In this document: piece by piece, positions 7,360 through 8,950 of the stretch
How the letters are laid out: the number at the start of each line of letters is the position of its first letter
Numbering within the stretch: position 1 is the stretch's first letter
Assembly: GCA_946885905.1 (NCBI GenBank)
Contig: CAMPHL010000070.1
Coordinates: 1 to 8,950, forward strand
DNA: 8,950 nucleotides
Origin: an uncultured Pseudomonadota bacterium
GTDB lineage: Bacteria; Pseudomonadota; Gammaproteobacteria; Burkholderiales; Usitatibacteraceae
Direction of reading: 5' to 3'
Program-made: the position numbers and the translations under genes
Notes under the pieces: model-generated
Told to the model about the DNA's origin: nothing
What the model saw: only the letters and a program-made list of their open reading frames with translations
Databases searched by the model: none

Positions 7360-8826
7360 GTGATTGTACGATGCGGCATGCTCGTGCTCCCGTGGATGGA
7401 GATCTTCGTCGGCGCGTACCTCCTGTGGGTTGTGCTCGCCTGCGCCTCGCTGCTGATGGACCGTCGCTCGCCCACGGCAACGCTCGCGTGGATCTTCGCC
7501 TTCATCGCGCTGCCCCTGGTCTCGGGCATCTATTACATGGTGTTCGGCCCGCGGCGGCTGCACCGGCGCAAGCGCCGCTACGGCGTCGCCCGCGCGATGG
7601 CGGGGAGCGTGTCCGCATACCTGCGCTCCAGCGCCTGCGAGACCAAGCCGCAGCTCTCGCCCGACGCGCAAGGCCTCGCCCACGTAGGACGGCGGCTCAT
7701 GATGGGCGAGCCCACCCTGGCTTCCGAAGTCGAGCTGCTCGACGACGGCGACGCCAAGGCGGCCGCGCTCGAGAAGGCGTTCAATTCGGCCGCCCACCAC
7801 ATCCATGTCGAGTACTACATCTGGGAGCCCGACCGCGTGGGCGAGCATTTCCGCGACGTGCTCGCCGCTGCCGCCGGCCGCGGCGTCGAGGTGCGCGTGC
7901 TCTACGACGCGGTCGGCTCGCCGCGCCTGGACGCGAGGTTCTGGAAGCCGCTCGCCGACAAGGGCGGCGAGGTGCGCCCCTTCAACGCCCTGCGTTTCTC
8001 GATCACGCGGCTGCATTTCGCCAACTTCCGCACGCACCGGAAGATCGCGATCTGCGACGGCATCGTGGGCTTCCTGGGCGGCATGAACCTGCACGATCCG
8101 GCGGCTCCTACGCGCTCGGGCAAGGACGCGTGGCGCGACCAGCATGTGCGCATCGTGGGCGAGCCGGTGCGCAAGCTCCAGCGCCTCTTCCTGGAGAACT
8201 GGACCTATGCGGGCGGGGAGTTCCGCCTCTCCAACAAGACGCTGCCGCTCTATTTTCCCGCCGCCGCGAACTGCAGCGCGGACGCCTATGCCGTGCAGAT
8301 CGTGGCATCGGGGCCCGACGACGAAACCGCGCCCATGCATGCGTTCTTCCTCGCGGCCATGGCGACCGCGCGCAAGCGCATCTGGATCGAGACGCCCTAC
8401 CTCATCCCCGACGAGCCCTTCGAGTCGGGTTTGCGCGTGGCGGAGCTGCGCGGCGTCGACGTCCAGGTGATCGTCCCCAGGGAGGGCGACTCGAAGCTCG
8501 TGACCATGGCCTCCCGCACGTACTGCCAGTCGCTCGCCAAGGCGGGCATCCCGGTGCACGAATTCGGTCCCCCGATGCTGCATTCGAAGACGATGGTCAT
8601 CGACGAGACGGTGGCCGTGGTCGGGACCGCAAACCTCGACAACCGCAGCTTCCGCCTGAACTTCGAGGTCGCCGCCGCCTTCTACGACGAGCGCGTGATC
8701 CGCCACCTCGCCAGGCGCTTCGAGCAGGATCGGCGCCATTCGCACAAGCTCACCACCAAGCGCCGCAGCCAGATGGTGACGCAACTCCTGGAATCGCTCG
8801 CCCGCCTCACCTCTCCGGTGCTCTGA
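7360..8826 (+). CDS. cls: cardiolipin synthase (phospholipase D superfamily)
   Basis: A 488-residue inner-membrane enzyme (from GTG 7360; 482 from ATG 7378), close to the 486 of E. coli ClsA. It condenses phosphatidylglycerol into cardiolipin. Two N-terminal membrane helices (about 13-32 and 41-62) are joined by the short DRRSPTATLAW segment typical of Cls, followed by basic RRLHRRKRRYG. Two complete HKD motifs are present: HRKIAICD...GGMN (His226, Lys228, Asp233) and HSKTMVID...GTAN (His408, Lys410, Asp415). The second is followed by LDNRSFRLNFE, a conserved closing block of the family. VEYYIW (150-155) precedes the first active half, as in Cls. Upstream it is divergent from the peptidase with only 26 bases between start codons, so its promoter must lie at least partly within the peptidase gene or its leader. 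Assignment to ClsA versus ClsB type rests on the two membrane helices, which favour ClsA. Confidence 0.95.
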   Translation: MIVRCGMLVLPWMEIFVGAYLLWVVLACASLLMDRRSPTATLAWIFAFIALPLVSGIYYMVFGPRRLHRRKRRYGVARAMAGSVSAYLRSSACETKPQLSPDAQGLAHVGRRLMMGEPTLASEVELLDDGDAKAAALEKAFNSAAHHIHVEYYIWEPDRVGEHFRDVLAAAAGRGVEVRVLYDAVGSPRLDARFWKPLADKGGEVRPFNALRFSITRLHFANFRTHRKIAICDGIVGFLGGMNLHDPAAPTRSGKDAWRDQHVRIVGEPVRKLQRLFLENWTYAGGEFRLSNKTLPLYFPAAANCSADAYAVQIVASGPDDETAPMHAFFLAAMATARKRIWIETPYLIPDEPFESGLRVAELRGVDVQVIVPREGDSKLVTMASRTYCQSLAKAGIPVHEFGPPMLHSKTMVIDETVAVVGTANLDNRSFRLNFEVAAAFYDERVIRHLARRFEQDRRHSHKLTTKRRSQMVTQLLESLARLTSPVL

Positions 8827-8950
8827 TGGTTACGTTTTCTTACTTTTGCGTGAAGGGACTGGGGGCCACCTGCCTCGAGCCCCGTCATCCGCCGCCGGTT
8901 CCCGCACGTTACATCTGCATGAAACGAAGCCCCTCCGGACTGCCCCTGCC
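8827..8950. other. 3' flank of the cardiolipin synthase gene, no gene seen
   Basis: The 124 bases to the right edge begin with an unusually T-rich run for this window (8830-8847), followed by a weak inverted repeat GGGGC (8862-8866) and GCCCC (8879-8883) with a 12-base loop. There is no T-tract after the stem, so a rho-independent terminator is not supported. The T-rich stretch could belong to a promoter of a gene beyond the window. I cannot support any coding sequence here. Confidence 0.3.

Noticed and set aside
3536..7363. A 1275-codon open frame on the + strand running across the GGDEF/EAL gene and antisense to the peptidase
   Set aside because: Its translation is extremely rich in Arg, Ala, Gly, Pro and His with no domain pattern, and it covers two genes with clear motifs in other frames. 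High GC content removes stop codons from such frames.
7339..7378. Possible promoter TTGCAC ... TACGAT before the cardiolipin synthase
   Set aside because: The spacing of 22 bases is too long for a standard sigma-70 promoter. TACGAT alone could serve a leaderless ATG at 7378, but there is no further support.
7279..8784. A 501-codon open frame on the - strand antisense to the cardiolipin synthase
   Set aside because: Composition is typical of a GC-driven antisense frame and it contradicts the complete two-HKD protein on the + strand.
8827..8883. T-rich stretch and weak hairpin after the cardiolipin synthase gene as a terminator or REP-like repeat
   Set aside because: The T-rich part comes before the stem rather than after it, the stem is only 5 bp, and no inverted second copy of the T-rich element is found in the window.

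Overview
The window is a GC-rich, gene-dense piece of chromosome, most likely from a betaproteobacterium (Burkholderiales or a close relative). The case rests on the codon bias, an expanded-type Bug/TTT solute receptor placed right after a GMC dehydrogenase, and a housekeeping asnS beside a membrane GGDEF/EAL protein. There are no mobile elements, CRISPR repeats, tRNAs or rRNAs, and I see no sign of recent transfer.

Layout. Bases 1-1239 (+) hold the 3' end of a GMC-family flavin dehydrogenase and, 13 bases later, a periplasmic Bug-type substrate-binding protein, apparently one transcription unit for taking up and oxidising a small organic compound. Convergent to it, 1273-1916 (-) holds an exported tyrosine-phosphatase-like protein with an unusual Cys-x4-Arg active-site loop. 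Its start codon overlaps the stop of a 43-codon ORF that looks like the first segment of a DoxX-type membrane protein. After about 160 bases without a gene comes asnS (asparaginyl-tRNA synthetase, 2079-3482, -). A 93-base divergent spacer separates asnS from a large inner-membrane GGDEF/EAL signalling protein (3576-5975, +) with a periplasmic helical sensor, a PAS domain, a sound diguanylate cyclase site and a phosphodiesterase site with one changed metal-ligand position. The 3' end of that gene overlaps tail to tail by 82 bases with an M20-family metallopeptidase (5894-7333, -). The peptidase is in turn divergent from a cardiolipin synthase (7360-8826, +), with only 26 bases between the two start codons. 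The last 124 bases hold no recognisable gene.

The genes do not form one pathway. They are separate small units: substrate uptake and oxidation, translation, c-di-GMP signalling, peptide turnover and membrane lipid synthesis. I found no convincing new multigene system. The points that deserve a second look are the CX4R phosphatase loop, the Asp-to-Asn change in the EAL domain, the small overlapping ORF before the phosphatase, and the very tight convergent and divergent gene junctions. Several very long ORFs in other frames (up to 1275 codons) are products of high GC content and are not genes.
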